Assembly: GCA_905160935.1 (NCBI GenBank)
Contig: CAJHZI010000428.1
Coordinates: 936,001-1,000,000 of the forward strand
DNA: 64,000 nt
Reading direction: 5' to 3'
Origin: Enchytraeus crypticus
Taxonomy: Eukaryota > Annelida > Clitellata > Enchytraeida > Enchytraeidae
Under the pieces are notes generated by a model. That model had not been told where the DNA came from. It searched no databases and saw nothing but the letters and a program-made list of their open reading frames with translations. Each line of letters opens with the position of its first letter. Position 1 is the stretch's first letter. A program made the position numbers and the translations under genes. Of the stretch, positions 49,167 to 63,436 are shown one piece after another.

Positions 49167-52100
49167 AATTGTATATATGCTCGACTCAATGGGATAAGGA
49201 AAATCAAATCTTAATAGAATTGCAGTAAAACGAACCTGGTTTAGATCATGCTTGCGGGAAAAGTGGAGTAAAACTTCATGGTGATTGTAATCACTATTGA
49301 ATATATTAAGTAATTGCTAGATTAACAAATGAAACTTGATTTGTTACAGCTCGTATATGAGTGTGATGGGGATTGAAAGGAAAGGACTTAGTCGACACCG
49401 ATTCGCCGATCTGAGATTCAAAGTTGATGCTACACAAGTTGAAAGTTACGTTGTAGACTGGAGTTAGTTGTTTCGATAGCTTTCAGGATATACATTTATG
49501 TGAGATAGGTTACTTTGCTAAATTTAGTTTACAATGAATATATTCAAAAAATTTGACTAAGTACAAATAATTTACAAGGTCATTAAAAACCTCTTTAATG
49601 ACCTTAGCTTCTTTATTTATAGAAGTAAATTCACATTACAAAGTATAGCCGAAGCAGATAAAATAGAAGTTTATTGAACCGCCTAAAATAGGCATATTCG
49701 TGTAATTTAAATCTAAATAAAGTGATTTGGCGTTCTACTACTAGTGGCTATAATCTGAAATAAATGATTAATGTTTAATTGACATTCGTAAATACTTTAC
49801 ATGCGAAAATAATTAATATATAAAATTGGACTAAAATCAAATATCCAGTTGGAATGAATATTTCTTTTAAAAAGTCGAATATGAATATGGATTTTATGCT
49901 AACTTTGTTTCACAGCAACCTGCATGAAAGACTACAAGCACTGTGCGGGAGCTGGGTGTGTCTTCATCTATGATATCTGTGACGGTGTTCCCTACTGCGA
50001 AGATGGGAGCGACGAGATGTCGCCAATTTGATGATAGATATTAGCAAATGTCACATATTTATAAAGTTAGTTAGACACACGTGCAAATAGTTTCCCAAAT
50101 AAATTACAATATGCTAAAATTATATGTCCAATCAGCAAGTCCAAGGCATATGTTTTCTCCTTCAGATATGTCAGTCATTTTAGACAGCATACGAATTCGG
50201 TCATCAACTCATGCAACATTTCAACTATCAGTCCTACTCCAATTGTAAATCTCTTCATTATTCCGCATTTTTCTAAAGTTAGCAACTGGCCGCTACATGG
50301 AGTCTGTCCAATCATCCCATGTCATAATATATTATCAGTTGCAAATGAGTATTTGGATAAACAGCTGATGTGGAATGGAAAAGAATGAAATGGATGATGC
50401 TCGAAGAATATTGAAGGAGTTGCTACATCAAAAATTTCAGTACACCTCCATTCGTTCCTTCATCTAACCACTTATATTATTCGTTATTTTCCATAGCCTT
50501 CCTCGGACTGAATTTCCGGATATCTTTTTGCACCGTATTTGAAATCACAGTCTGCTCAATGGATTGGATTTGGTGTTCAATGTTGTCATGGACTAGAGTA
50601 GCACTATAATTCTGTTCCTTTTATTGTTGTGTCTGTTGTTAATGTACCACTCTGCATGTACCTATATATAGTAGCAGTTAAACCTAATGACACTTGATCG
50701 CTTGTGTCTATGTTATCGTCTCCATTGTCAGTCATCAAAATCCTCGCAAAACGTCGCAATTATATTAAATTTGGCTGAGTGTTAATGGATTGCGGGACGT
50801 AGATAAATCAACGTACCAACTCAATTATTGTCGTAATGTAGACTAATTTTAAACATACTCTTGTAGAAGAAGTGTGCAGTTTGCTTCCCTTCTTCTCATC
50901 ACTCCACACATTTATACGTGTCTTCGCTTGATGAATCAAGTTGCTTTTATAAAAGAGGCTTTATTTAATTAAAAGTTTAAAAAATAAGAGATTTAAATAA
51001 TTCCTTTACACTCTGGGAAGCCGCATTAGCCAAAGTGCCACTGAAACAGTCTGAATTGAATCGCTGGAGAGCAATAAACAGTGGCTGCCATAGAAAAACT
51101 TTTTCGCGGTTATCACCAGTAATGGCGCTGGTCCTCCTGCTCATTTCGTCAATAAAGTCTGATGCGATAGAGTTGACGGGGCCCAGGGTCTCAAAGGCAA
51201 TAGGCATGAAGATATAGCTGCTAGAGATTTCGGCATACTTCAGAGTTTTCCTATTAGCCGCAGCCTCTGCAGCAGCATCAGAAGCAGCACAAGATTGGCC
51301 GAGATTGCTTACTGAGGAAGTGTCCGTAACGGTGACAGCCCAGCTAGCATACTTGCCCTCTGCCCATGGAATTTGTGAGACACCGTCCGGGCGCTTCCCA
51401 TCAGTGCGGATCAATCCCAAGAGCTCTTTAACGGCTGGGATATTCGCTTGACCTAGATCAAATCGTTTAGGAACTGATGTCTGGTGATTCTGTCGGCACT
51501 ACGTTGCACGACAGGCCGTGAATGCCTAACGCATTGACTGAGACATCACAAATGCAGTTGTGTGGCTCACATAAGGTGGTGCCCAGTCGGAGACCGGCCG
51601 CGAATCTGACTGCTTTGTCGTCCAGACGGTGGCCACATGATGAGATTAGTAAAGCTTTGATCCAGTCTCCACTATGGGGAGCCGACACAGCGGGCAGCCA
51701 CGCCTTTTGTGGCTATATCGGCTTCGCAAGGAGTTTCGTGTACAAAGCGGTAGTGACCTTTGAGTCCCAAGGCTTCATGCTCTTAGACATCAAAACGATA
51801 GGAGCTTCGGATGTGGACAGATCAGCCCAAATACCCTGAATTCTTACTATCTCCATGTCGGAAATTTAAAGAATCCGGAAAGGATTGAATGCTGTAAAAC
51901 GCCAGTCCCCGCGGCTGAAGCCAAAAAGGCAGAAGGTGCCAGCGACGTGACAGAGCGCATACCCAATCCTCCGTAGCAGATTGGCAGGCTAGCTTGAATC
52001 CATTGAACTTCGATAATTTTAATATTAACGATGCCACTGAGCGACTTTAGCTTGATGAAATCATAAGCCTGCAATGCTGTATGACCCGAGCATTGAGAGG

Positions 52101-54798
52101 CACGCAGTATGTATATGAGCTTTGAATAACCAACACAGTTCCGCAATATCGTAAAAGCATCGTGCGCGGAGATGAGCTTCAACCGGCTAGCGGATCTCTC
52201 TAGGTTAGAGCACTGAGTATTGAGAGCCAAATTCATAGCTTGACCAATCTGCAGCGGAGCTCAAAGTAGTCTGGCTTCGACTGGCTTTACACGAATGAAT
52301 GGATTGATGGCAGGAAAGTTGTTGTCGGAGCGAGTGCTAATCAGCTCAAATTTATTTATGTTCAGGCTTAGCCCCAAAGTCCGTCCAGCCACCATCAGTC
52401 TTGAAATATCATCCGCCACGGTAGACTCATCCCCGCCCACAGGTATATCTTCGAAATAGCCTATTCTCAGGGAAGTGGATAGAGATTGAAGCAGCGGGTG
52501 TATTGTCAAACTGAACAGGAGAGGGCCCAAAGGGTCACCCTGTTGTAGCCCCTCGCTAAACATGATCACCCATTGACCGAAACGTAGAACACTTGGATCT
52601 TCATAGGATACACGGCAGAAGGGTCCCAGCTCAGGCAGTGAAGTGTCTACAGCTTCTAGCATGGGAACCCTTCTTAAGGAGTTGAAAGCGTTACAAAAGT
52701 CCAGTTTCGCCAATACCCAATCATCTGGCATGCTGCTAATGAATCGTCGGGTGGCATGCACGGCGGCTTCACAACCTCCTTTCACACTCACGCCTACCTG
52801 GAGAGGTTGAAGAGAGTCTGAGAGCCTATCTAGGACGAAGAAATTAGCGCATTTGGCAGCGATCCTGCGCCAAGCTTAGCCCACAGCAATCGGTCTAAGT
52901 CCGTCTGTATTTTTCTTCAGAGCAATCAAGTTGGCTCCAAACAGAAACGGCTTGACTTCCTGGTGACATTTACCCAGCAAAAGGAGATTTACAAAACCTC
53001 TAGTAGCTGTTAGAGTCGCCCTCCCCATTATGGGGCGCGTCACCAGCTGCAGGATGTGCTGTGGCCTCACACCATCCGGGCCCTTAGAAGAACCGGCAGG
53101 GAAACTTCTAATGGCTTTCATTATCTCCGCTTCAGAGACTTGGAGCGTATTCGCTTGAGAAGAGGCTGAGCTAAGAAGACTCCAGGGTGTACTGTCTGCT
53201 GATGGATGTTTCTGACTCAGCTCTCTGTATGTTTCATAATTATAAGGGGCCAGAGACTCTTCAGAGCACAGGATTCGCACGGCTTCTCTTAAATTCCCGT
53301 TTTCAATATTTGACGTCACTATGTATCGGAGGGATTCCTCATGAGTGCGGGGCCTGGATGATGCAAATATTCGCTCTTTCGCCGTCTGAAACAGGATCGT
53401 CCACCCCGGACACTCTTTTGCGCATCAAGGACGCCAAATTGTGCTTTTTCTCTGTTCTTTTAGGTGGTAGCACAATGTCTTCGCTGACGGTCAAGAAGAG
53501 ATATCCATGTTCCTAAGTCGTCCACGCACTTAGTGATTCAGAGATTCTATCCAGTATATTTATTACGTAGGTGGCGCAAGTGGCTCGAACAGATTTAGGA
53601 ATGTGCTTGATAGTACCACTGGTAAGGTTGGGATGAGTAAATGCCGTGGCTGCATCAGATGGAAGGAGCATCGGGGGGATGCTGTGTGATGGGATTACGG
53701 GTGGATGGGAGTCCTCATCCCTTACATCACTTGAGCGTTGTGATGATAGTGGCCCCTGAGCTTCAATTGGAGTCTTGCGAGACCCTAGGCACCGGTTGTC
53801 ACGGGGGCCATGGAGGTGAACAGACCCGTCTCTAATGTGCAATTGAAACACTTCTAAGCACACACTGCAAGTACCGTTTCTCTTGTTAGCATACTGAGAC
53901 AGAGACCATTTATGCTTGCGAGGCGGTATTCAAGCGTGAAGTTATAAACAGCACCGTGTGTATCGAGTCTATTTATAGCCTTAGAAAATCCTGTAGCTCA
54001 TAACTAACTCCAAATTTTGACGAAATGGCAGGAAACGCGAAAAACTCTTGGCGAGCGGATGAATGCCTGAAGCTCAATCCTTCTGTTGGCAGAATGAAGA
54101 GGGCTGGGACTGGCTAATAAATAATAAAATCGCGAAAAAGCAATGTTAAGTGCGCGAAAGATAAACAAACGCAGCCAGCACGGACTTCCCAGAGAAGAGA
54201 AAAAAAGTTTCTTTTATTATTAAAATGTTTAATTGTGATAATGACGACAGCAATTATATACTGCTGATATTTCAGATAAGCAAGGAAAATTATAATAATA
54301 GAATACATAGTGAACTTATCAATCGTGTTATTTTCGATCATTTTTAATAACACTTTTTTCAACCATTTGGCAAATTAGACCATTATATGAGTACTCTATC
54401 CTGTGAAAATCCAATAATTTACTTCAATTTCAGCCGGCCGAATAATCGAACATACGCAAGTTCAATTCACTTCAGGATCTGTCGTTTAAAACGTCATGAC
54501 GTTACTTAAACCCTCTAGCCGCAGCGCTATTGAGACATTCGTTTAATATTGTGATGCTCATGTTAAAATTATTTCCGAATTTCTGGAATGCTGTAATTGC
54601 ATAGAAAACACGCTAGAAAAATCTAAATAAGAGCTGCAGTGCGAACGTGAGTTTAGGAAAAATTAAATCAAGTTGATAGAGACTAATTAACAATTTAAAA
54701 ATAAATAATAGTTTTAAGTCAATTATAGAACAATTATATAATTTTTACTGTATTGAGATATATAATTTTTAAATTTGTGGTATTAAATGCAGTATAAA

Positions 54799-54841
<43 letters not shown>

Positions 54842-54867
54842 ATATATTCATGTATATATACATATAT

Positions 54868-54899
<32 letters not shown>

Positions 54900-55068
54900 A
54901 GAGCTGCAGTGCGAACGTGAGTTTAGGAAAAATTAAATCAAGTTGATAGAGACTAATTAACAATTTAAAAATAAATAATAGTTTTAAGTCAATTATAGAA
55001 CAATTATATAATTTTTACTGTATTGAGCTATATAATTTTTAAATTTGTGGTATTAAATGCAGTATAAA

Positions 55069-55111
<43 letters not shown>

Positions 55112-55139
55112 ATATATTCATGTATATATACATATATAA

Positions 55140-55171
<32 letters not shown>

Positions 55172-56443
55172 ATATATTGTGATTCTATTATAATGCAATT
55201 GCGGAATAAGATTTTTATAATTATTATGCAATGTAATGTATTTAACCATATTGTTGGGATTTTGAATTCTTTTAAGTATCAATTTCATTGCAGCGTATTT
55301 AACCGACAACTATTTGCTGGGGATGGATTTTTATCATAAATCACTGTATCAAATAAATCCTGACACTGGTGATGTAGTTCACGTGACTGGGATATCGGTG
55401 GAGGCACCATCTCAGGTGGTAGCTGATCCTGACGATTGTACGATATATTTTGGGGATGAAGCGACAATGACTTGGCAACGATATCACATGGATAGCATGA
55501 CTCCGGAAATTTTCTACCAGGATAATGAAGGTTACTGGATTAGTTTAATAGTTTTACAAAATATGAACAAATTCTCAGTTTTTTTTGGAAGTGACTTAAC
55601 TAAGCAGCTTTATACTGAATAGTTTTGACATAGTTAGCAAATAGATCCGTCTAAGTTATTTTGGAGCATTTAAATGTTGAATAAATGAAGTATCGCCAAT
55701 GACTGCTTTAATTATCAGTAAGTTAGAAAAGTTATTTTTTGATGCTTATTAATTATTAGTGATTGAGTAAAGGAGGTTATAACGTGCTAAATGTTTATGC
55801 TCCCCGAGTTGTGTGTGGAAAGGAAGAGAAACAATATTTAGGGAGGATGTTGATTAAGTGTTGAGTGATATGGTGTGTGATGGTGATTAATAATATGATG
55901 GCTTTTAAATGGACATGCTTTGGAAATAATGATTGATATATAGATTGGAGCATGATGGGTATGGTAGTGGGAAGAGCAAAATGATGGTATTGCAGTATTT
56001 GAAGCAACCGTAGTGCATGAATTAGTGACATATAGTGAGCTCTTTGAGAAAAAAGCACAACATCTTTTCACCTATATAGTGAGTGAATTGAAGGGCAGTC
56101 ACAAATATATGTTCTGTTGATACACAGGTAGTATATAAAGATTCCAAAGCTACTAGATGAAAACTAGACGAGGAGCTAATTATTATTATTTTAATCTACA
56201 TGTAGGATTTTTTAAATTTCTGTGTGAGTGTACAGGAAAATTAGAAATATGAATTATATACGGAGAGGATGCATTGGGGACAGATAAAGGAAAATGAAGC
56301 AGAATTGAAGTTAGATATTTAATTTGAATGAGGTCTGGGTGATCGGCTAATGACACGCTTGTTAGGGTGTCCAAAAAACTTAAAAGAATATTTTTGATCG
56401 TACAGTTACGCACATGACAACCGAACGTGCTTACAACTTTGCC

Positions 56444-56509
<66 letters not shown>

Positions 56510-59500
56510 TATAATTCTTACTGAAGCTAAGGAATAAGGAAACATTGTCTGAATACTACCAAGTCTATACAAAGAATGTCTCTGTTAGCTCTTCAGATAA
56601 GATCTATGGCAATTGACTCAGAGGGAGGATTTCTATATACAGCCACAGCATCAGCTGACACACTGTATATAAAGGAGATCAGCCTTAGTGACAGTTCGCT
56701 CACTCGTGTACTACTACAACTGGACTATACGCAATTCGATGCCTGCTGTCAAATGGCTTTTGTTGCTGAAAATAGGTGAGTAAATTCAGCATGCAGGTCT
56801 TTTCTAGCGATGTTTATATTTTTTCTAATTAAGCAGAAAGTGTTGTTTAATGTGAATGGTATATTTAGGAGGCTTAGTAATATCTGCAGCATACTACAAA
56901 ATGTTAAGTTATATCCTATAATTTTTACTCTGTCTAAATGAAATGTTTAGAGCAAATAAATTATTCAATATGCTATTTTTTTCTTTTGTGTAATATAGAA
57001 ATATTCTTTTCACTCATCCAGATCATTGACAATTATTAAACATAGAGAAACATGGAGTGCATATTCTATCGAAATTATTTAATTCCATAAAATTGACTCT
57101 TAATTAAAAAATATTAACCACGTGTAATTTTAATCTAAGAGCATTCCACCCCTTGTTATAAAATACCAAATAATCACTTTCAAATTTAAATATAAAATGC
57201 AAATATTATTATGGTTGGTTCCACTAAATATTTAGGTGTATTTGTCGATCAAAATCGACAACCTGTAATAAATATATTACTCAGGCACATATATACCTCA
57301 AAAAATCAATATTCTAAACACCATCAGTCTATTAAAATGTAACAAAGCTACCAAGAAAAAGAATCTAATGTCTTTATTACAGCAGAATTTAATGCACTAA
57401 TTGAAACTTATAAGCACACAAGTAGACTATCTTAATATCAATCGTTGATGGAATGAAAGTATTCTTTGTTTGGATATATGTATATCAAAGGTTCTGCTGA
57501 GACTATTGCGTTGTGTTGTCTTATGTTTGTTGTCGTTCTTAAAATACTTAATCTCTGAGAACCTCTGACTTGGGAAACTAGTGACTCACAGGTAGTATTT
57601 TATTAATTGGCCGACAACTATTTGTATTGTTGCTTCTTACTAATGAAGCACGATAAAACGACACATTAATAGAAAACAGTCATTTGTAATATGATCAGGA
57701 TTTATTATTATTAATTAATTAGCAATTACAATTCTAGCAAGACACCAATGTTCTATTCAACTAATTATTCTAGACAGGCAATACGCTTTCACAGTTATGA
57801 TCAGTCCCTAATTCTACCACTTAATCTTGATATAGAAACATATGTATAAATATCTATATATAAATATCTTTAACTTTTGCTCCCTATGAATCTTTATCTC
57901 TTCTACTATTCTACTATCTTTACTCTAAATTCTTTCTGTTACTGTCTGTGACAAACTTCTAAGTCTTTCCTAACAGCCCTTGGACTTAGCCAGATTCAAC
58001 TTGACTTGATCTCGACTTAGCTGTTTCTTAACTTCTACTAGACTTTACTCAGCTTGACTCCCTTCTCTTAGACTGCTCTTTCCTTAACTCTCTTCTCATG
58101 GACTCTTCTTTCCTTAGCTCCTTATTCTTAGACTATCTCTCCCTAACTAACTCTTCCTCCTCTATTCTCATCTGAGGTCTTTCTATTCCTGCTAAACCGC
58201 GCCTTCTTCCTATGTACTGTCCAATAGAGTTAATTCATTATATTTAAGATAATCTAATCCTCCAATCACAGTTGACTTCTTAGTTTGACTTCCGTGATTT
58301 ATCCTATGATTCCGGCCTTAGATCACACAAACAATTCTCTTTAATCTATCAGACATTCCAAGACAATGAAACTATCACTCGTGCCATTAGCGATCTCTTA
58401 ATTGCTTTTCCAGCATTCGGATGAATTCAGACTTGCATCTTATAACGTCGTCCTTCCAGATGTCCATTCCCGCATTCTATACTCTCTATTTAGGTCAATC
58501 ACTGGCATGCTCAGGTTATCTAAAGAAATCTATGTCTTAGCTCAACTGCTAACCTTTCACAATTTGTAGCCTAATCTTTGATGTATCTTTTCATATAAAA
58601 TATATGATTATATGTTACAGCATTCCAACACTACTGACTAATTCCATAATTAACAGTATCAGTAGTGCAAGACATAAATTATATCTAATCATAACACAAA
58701 ATATAAAACATACAATAATCAAAATTACTAAAATAACAATATTCTCTAAGCTACGTAATTTACTACTTTGCGTCTATTTCTTACACATACTACTATTTCG
58801 CATTTACCATCATAATATATAGTGCAATCAACTAGATGCTTATATCATTAACAACTGACAAACTTGACGTTAAATTTATTTAACATATTCCTACCAATCT
58901 TTGATTATGTCTGCTTAGACGACATCTAGTGTAAATTACAGTTTCACTGTGGTGACACCCAATGTATATTTTTAGGTGAGATCCTTTTGATTTAACATTA
59001 ACATTCAGTTTCAGCTAACAATAAAGTAATATCAATAATCCAAACGTTATCTTAACTCGATTAAACCCGAAGTACTAATTTACAATGTTTACACTAAATG
59101 AAATCTTTAAGTCTACATTTGTTACTACATAACATTTCATTGTTTATTGGGGAGCGAATACTCCCTGTACCTCTTTTATACTAACAATGTACAGCCGACG
59201 TATCTCAGCTACAGTGTAGTCACTGCATCTGTATAAATAATCACATCTCTATACCGTACTCGTGGTTCCCGCATTCTCTTTACTCTGATAGATTTACGGC
59301 TTGATTGCTTTATTGATATACCACACATGTGAGTTTATACGGACCCAAGATGAATATGAAACTTAACTATATTGCATTTATTCAACATATTATTTAAACT
59401 AGAAATACGATTATGGTAACATATGCTTTCTTCACTCTGCTTCTTGTGCCGAATCTAAGAACATGATATGTATTTATTTTCAGAATGTTATATTGGCCAA

Positions 59501-61616
59501 ATATGAAACGACTAGAAATTTGCTCCCTTTCCGTGGAACCGTCATCTGTAGAAAATTGTTTTGATATCGAATGTAAATCTATGAGCATATCAGTTGATTT
59601 TAAATGTAAGTAAAATATATCACTATCCTGTTTATTGTACTGCCAAAAGACAAATGATTGTCGTGTACTAAGCAACATATCCTGAATTTTATTCCTGTTC
59701 TTATCAAATGTCGTGTATCAGTACAAAATTCAATGTAATTATAAAAGTAAGATGTAACTAAAATAAGTGGTTGGATACTAAATAATAAATTTAAGTTTGA
59801 CCTGTACAGTGAGGATTACTGGAGAGAACATTATTATATTTTGATTTGATAATTCCCCAAAACGAGTATTTGATGAAGAGACTTTTGACCTTTCAACTTG
59901 TTGTACACTCTGTTCTCTGGTTGCTTTCTTGTGTAATATGATAATAAGTTAAAATCATGTGCTCGGTACCAGCACACCTTTTAGTTTCAAGACTTTAAAA
60001 TTGATATTTCATCTCTTAGAGAAATTTAAAGTGGCATAGAGCAATGGAAGGCAGCAGGAATAGGTGCACTTCAATTGAATTCTAGAAATTGCAGCTACAC
60101 TCAACAAGCTATAACGGATATCGTTTATTAAATTTTACAAAATGAAACTTCACAAATTTACTGATGATATCAATCTGCAAAAAAGTAATGCTATGGAGTC
60201 TTCGGATTATAGAGCGATTAATGTGTACCTCATGCGTCGAAAATATTAGTGACGATAATGCATAGGCTCTATTTGTGTTCAATTGAAAGCATACATTTAG
60301 TAGACGCCGCTTAATAAAACAAGCAATAAAAATGCGGATAAATAGTTGACGAAGCTAAGAGCATTAAATTGATGTCTTTGTATGATCTATGGACTATGAG
60401 GAGGGCTTTAGGAGGGTTCATTGAACTAGGATTTTGAATATCGTGAAAATGAACATGTTATGCCTGGCGAGATTGAAGATTAATAATCAACGTATGCATG
60501 AACCAATGAACCATGCTATCGATCAAGCAATAATACTCAGAATATGCCACGACGTGCAGTTGAGACGATTTAGCTTTTTGCCGCTGTTGTCTAATATATC
60601 GTAGTTATATTTATGTGTGTTTTAATAAAAGAGAGATGCATTAATGTATTGGAGAGGTATTAATACCAGATGATCCCGATTGTACTGTGGTAGGATATTA
60701 AAGCATCAAATTCTAAGGAAGCAAAGAGAGGTATTTTCCTTCACAATCAATGTCATTTTCCTTCACAATCAATGTCATTTTTCTTCACAATCAATGACAT
60801 TTTTCTTCACAATCGATGAAATTTTCATTAAGAATCGATGTCAGCAGAACAACCAACGATGGGAGTAAACAGATTGAATGATCAGTTAGCAGTGGTGTCT
60901 GCTGTAATGATGATAGGAGGATAGCAGGGGTTAAATTATTAATTAGGATCCGTAGACCTTCATACAACGATGGAGCATAATATTGTTCGCACTCAAGTTG
61001 GACTCTTTTATACTCATTGATACCTGGAGCCAGAGGCAGAGTCAGTAAGATACTCGACCGCGGATCAGTAGGTGCGGGGTTCAAATTCTGGGCTCGCCCG
61101 TCACTGACATCCTTTTCGAGTGAGGAAACTGACGTTAACCTTCGCTTTTAACTTTTTTTATAACTACACACAATTCTTTTGTTTTGATATCTTTGCCTCC
61201 AATGTTTTTTCCACATTTCATTTGTTTATCGTTTCATATTAAACAGCAAATGTAGCATATACAAATTTCAAGAAATAAAAAAGCATTAAATAAGAAGATT
61301 CAAACCAAAATTCTACAGAAAATTAAAAAGAACCAAATTCTTTTTAAGTTTCTGTAGCATTTACAAAATTATTTAGACTGAATCTAAAAATTGCTTTTAG
61401 ATACTGTTCGGTGTTATTTTGTGATATGCATTATTTATAGTGATAGTATCAAGTTGCAAATATCATTGTTGTGCATAATTATCAAAATTAAAAAGCTCAA
61501 TTATGCTCTTTCCGCGGATACCTTATTTTAAAAATTGAAATATCCAATAACATTTGCAATACGGAAAAAAGAATAGATGCATGCTTATTAATTTTATTTA
61601 CTAGGCGGAGGAAGAG

Positions 61617-61658
<42 letters not shown>

Positions 61659-63365
61659 TAATAGTTGTTGGAACGAACGGGACAGTTCGGTATCGGAAAA
61701 ACGAAGCTTACGAGTAGGTTGATATTGGATTATTAGATCAGAAAGGTAAGAAGGTTTACCAAATATAAGTGTTTTGAAAGTTAACAGAGCAATTTTATAC
61801 TTAATTCTTTGAACCACTGGAAGCCAATGAAGATTATTTAGCAAGGAACTAGAGGTGGCCTGAAGCCTCGAGGATCGACAGACAATACGTGCAAGAGTAT
61901 TCTGAACGCGTTGCAAACGCATGAGTGACGAAGAAGGTAAACCATATAACAAGGAATTGCAGTAGTCAAGTTTAGAATGAACTCTTGAGTTAGCAAGAGT
62001 TATGGATGATTTTTTATCAAGAGATGATCGTATCTGTCTGATTAGCCGAATCTGGAAGAAAGATGAACTACATTCAGATGAGATATGATATTTAAAATCT
62101 AGATTTTCATCAAATATGACACCAAGGTTTTTAGCTTTGAGAGTAGTAGTGGGAGCAAGATTTTGAAAATAGATGGAGGAAATGGCAATCTTGGTTCTTT
62201 GTTGGGGATCGCCGATTAAAAGATATTAGGTTTTAGAGAGGTTGACACAGAGACGATTACTGCAAAACAATGTCAAGAACAGATTGTCAAGAACTTTGTC
62301 AAGAACAGATGAAAGGTGTTGCAATTTTAAGTCAGAATCTGACCTAGAAAATGAGATGTACAGCTGAGTATCATCAGCATAGAAGTGAACTTTTATTGAA
62401 GCATTGTCTAAAACATAACTGAGTGGGGTAGTGTAGAGAGAAAAAAGTAAAGGTTCAAGTACAGATCCTTGGGGAACACCACGAAGAAGAGGTAGTTTAG
62501 GGGAGAGTTCACTGTCTATAATAACATATTGAGTGCGACCAGAAAGATAGGAGGTTACCAGAGAGAAAGCGGAATCAGAGATACCAAAGCACGTTTTAAG
62601 TCTACTGGTAAGAATGTTATGATCGATGGTGTTGAAGGCAACCGAATGAGCAAGGATACCTTTTGAGAGTTTAAGGCTAAGCAAAGTAATTATGAATGCT
62701 TAGTATGGCAGTTTCAGTGGGGTGAAGTTTTCGATATGCAAAATGGAATATTATCGGAATATTCTAGCTATACCCGCCAAAAACCTCGGCTTATATCATC
62801 TATTTAAAATATTTGGAAAACCCCTACTGGAAATCCTTTCATAACGTCATTTTTTATTTATAGATAGCTGCTGTAAAATATATGCTTTCTTCATATAGTA
62901 CACATTTCTTAATATATAAATTGTGAACGAGGCGTGTTCATTTAAATAGTTTTATATCGTTAGATATATGTATATATATATATATATACATATATCTATA
63001 TATATACATATATCGTTAGGTATATAGGTATATATATATATATATATATACCTAACGATATAAAACTATTTAAATGAACACGCCTCGTTCACAATTTATA
63101 TATTAAGAAATGTGTACTATATGAAGAAAGCATATTTTGTAAAATTTAATAAACGATATCCGTTATAGCTTGTTGAGTGTAGCTGCAATTTCTAGAATTC
63201 AATTGAAGTGCACCTATTCCTGCTGCCTTCCATTGCTCTATGCCACTTTAAATTTCTCTAAGAGATGAAATATCAATTTTAAAGTCTTGAAACTAAAAGG
63301 TGTGCTGGTACCGAGCACATGATTTTAACTTATTATCATATTACACAAGAAAGCAACCAGAGAAC

Positions 63366-63436
<71 letters not shown>

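Noticed and set aside
57650..59000. Possible solo LTR suggested by GTGGTGACACCCAATG
   Set aside because: No matching second terminus, target duplication or retroelement coding sequence found nearby.
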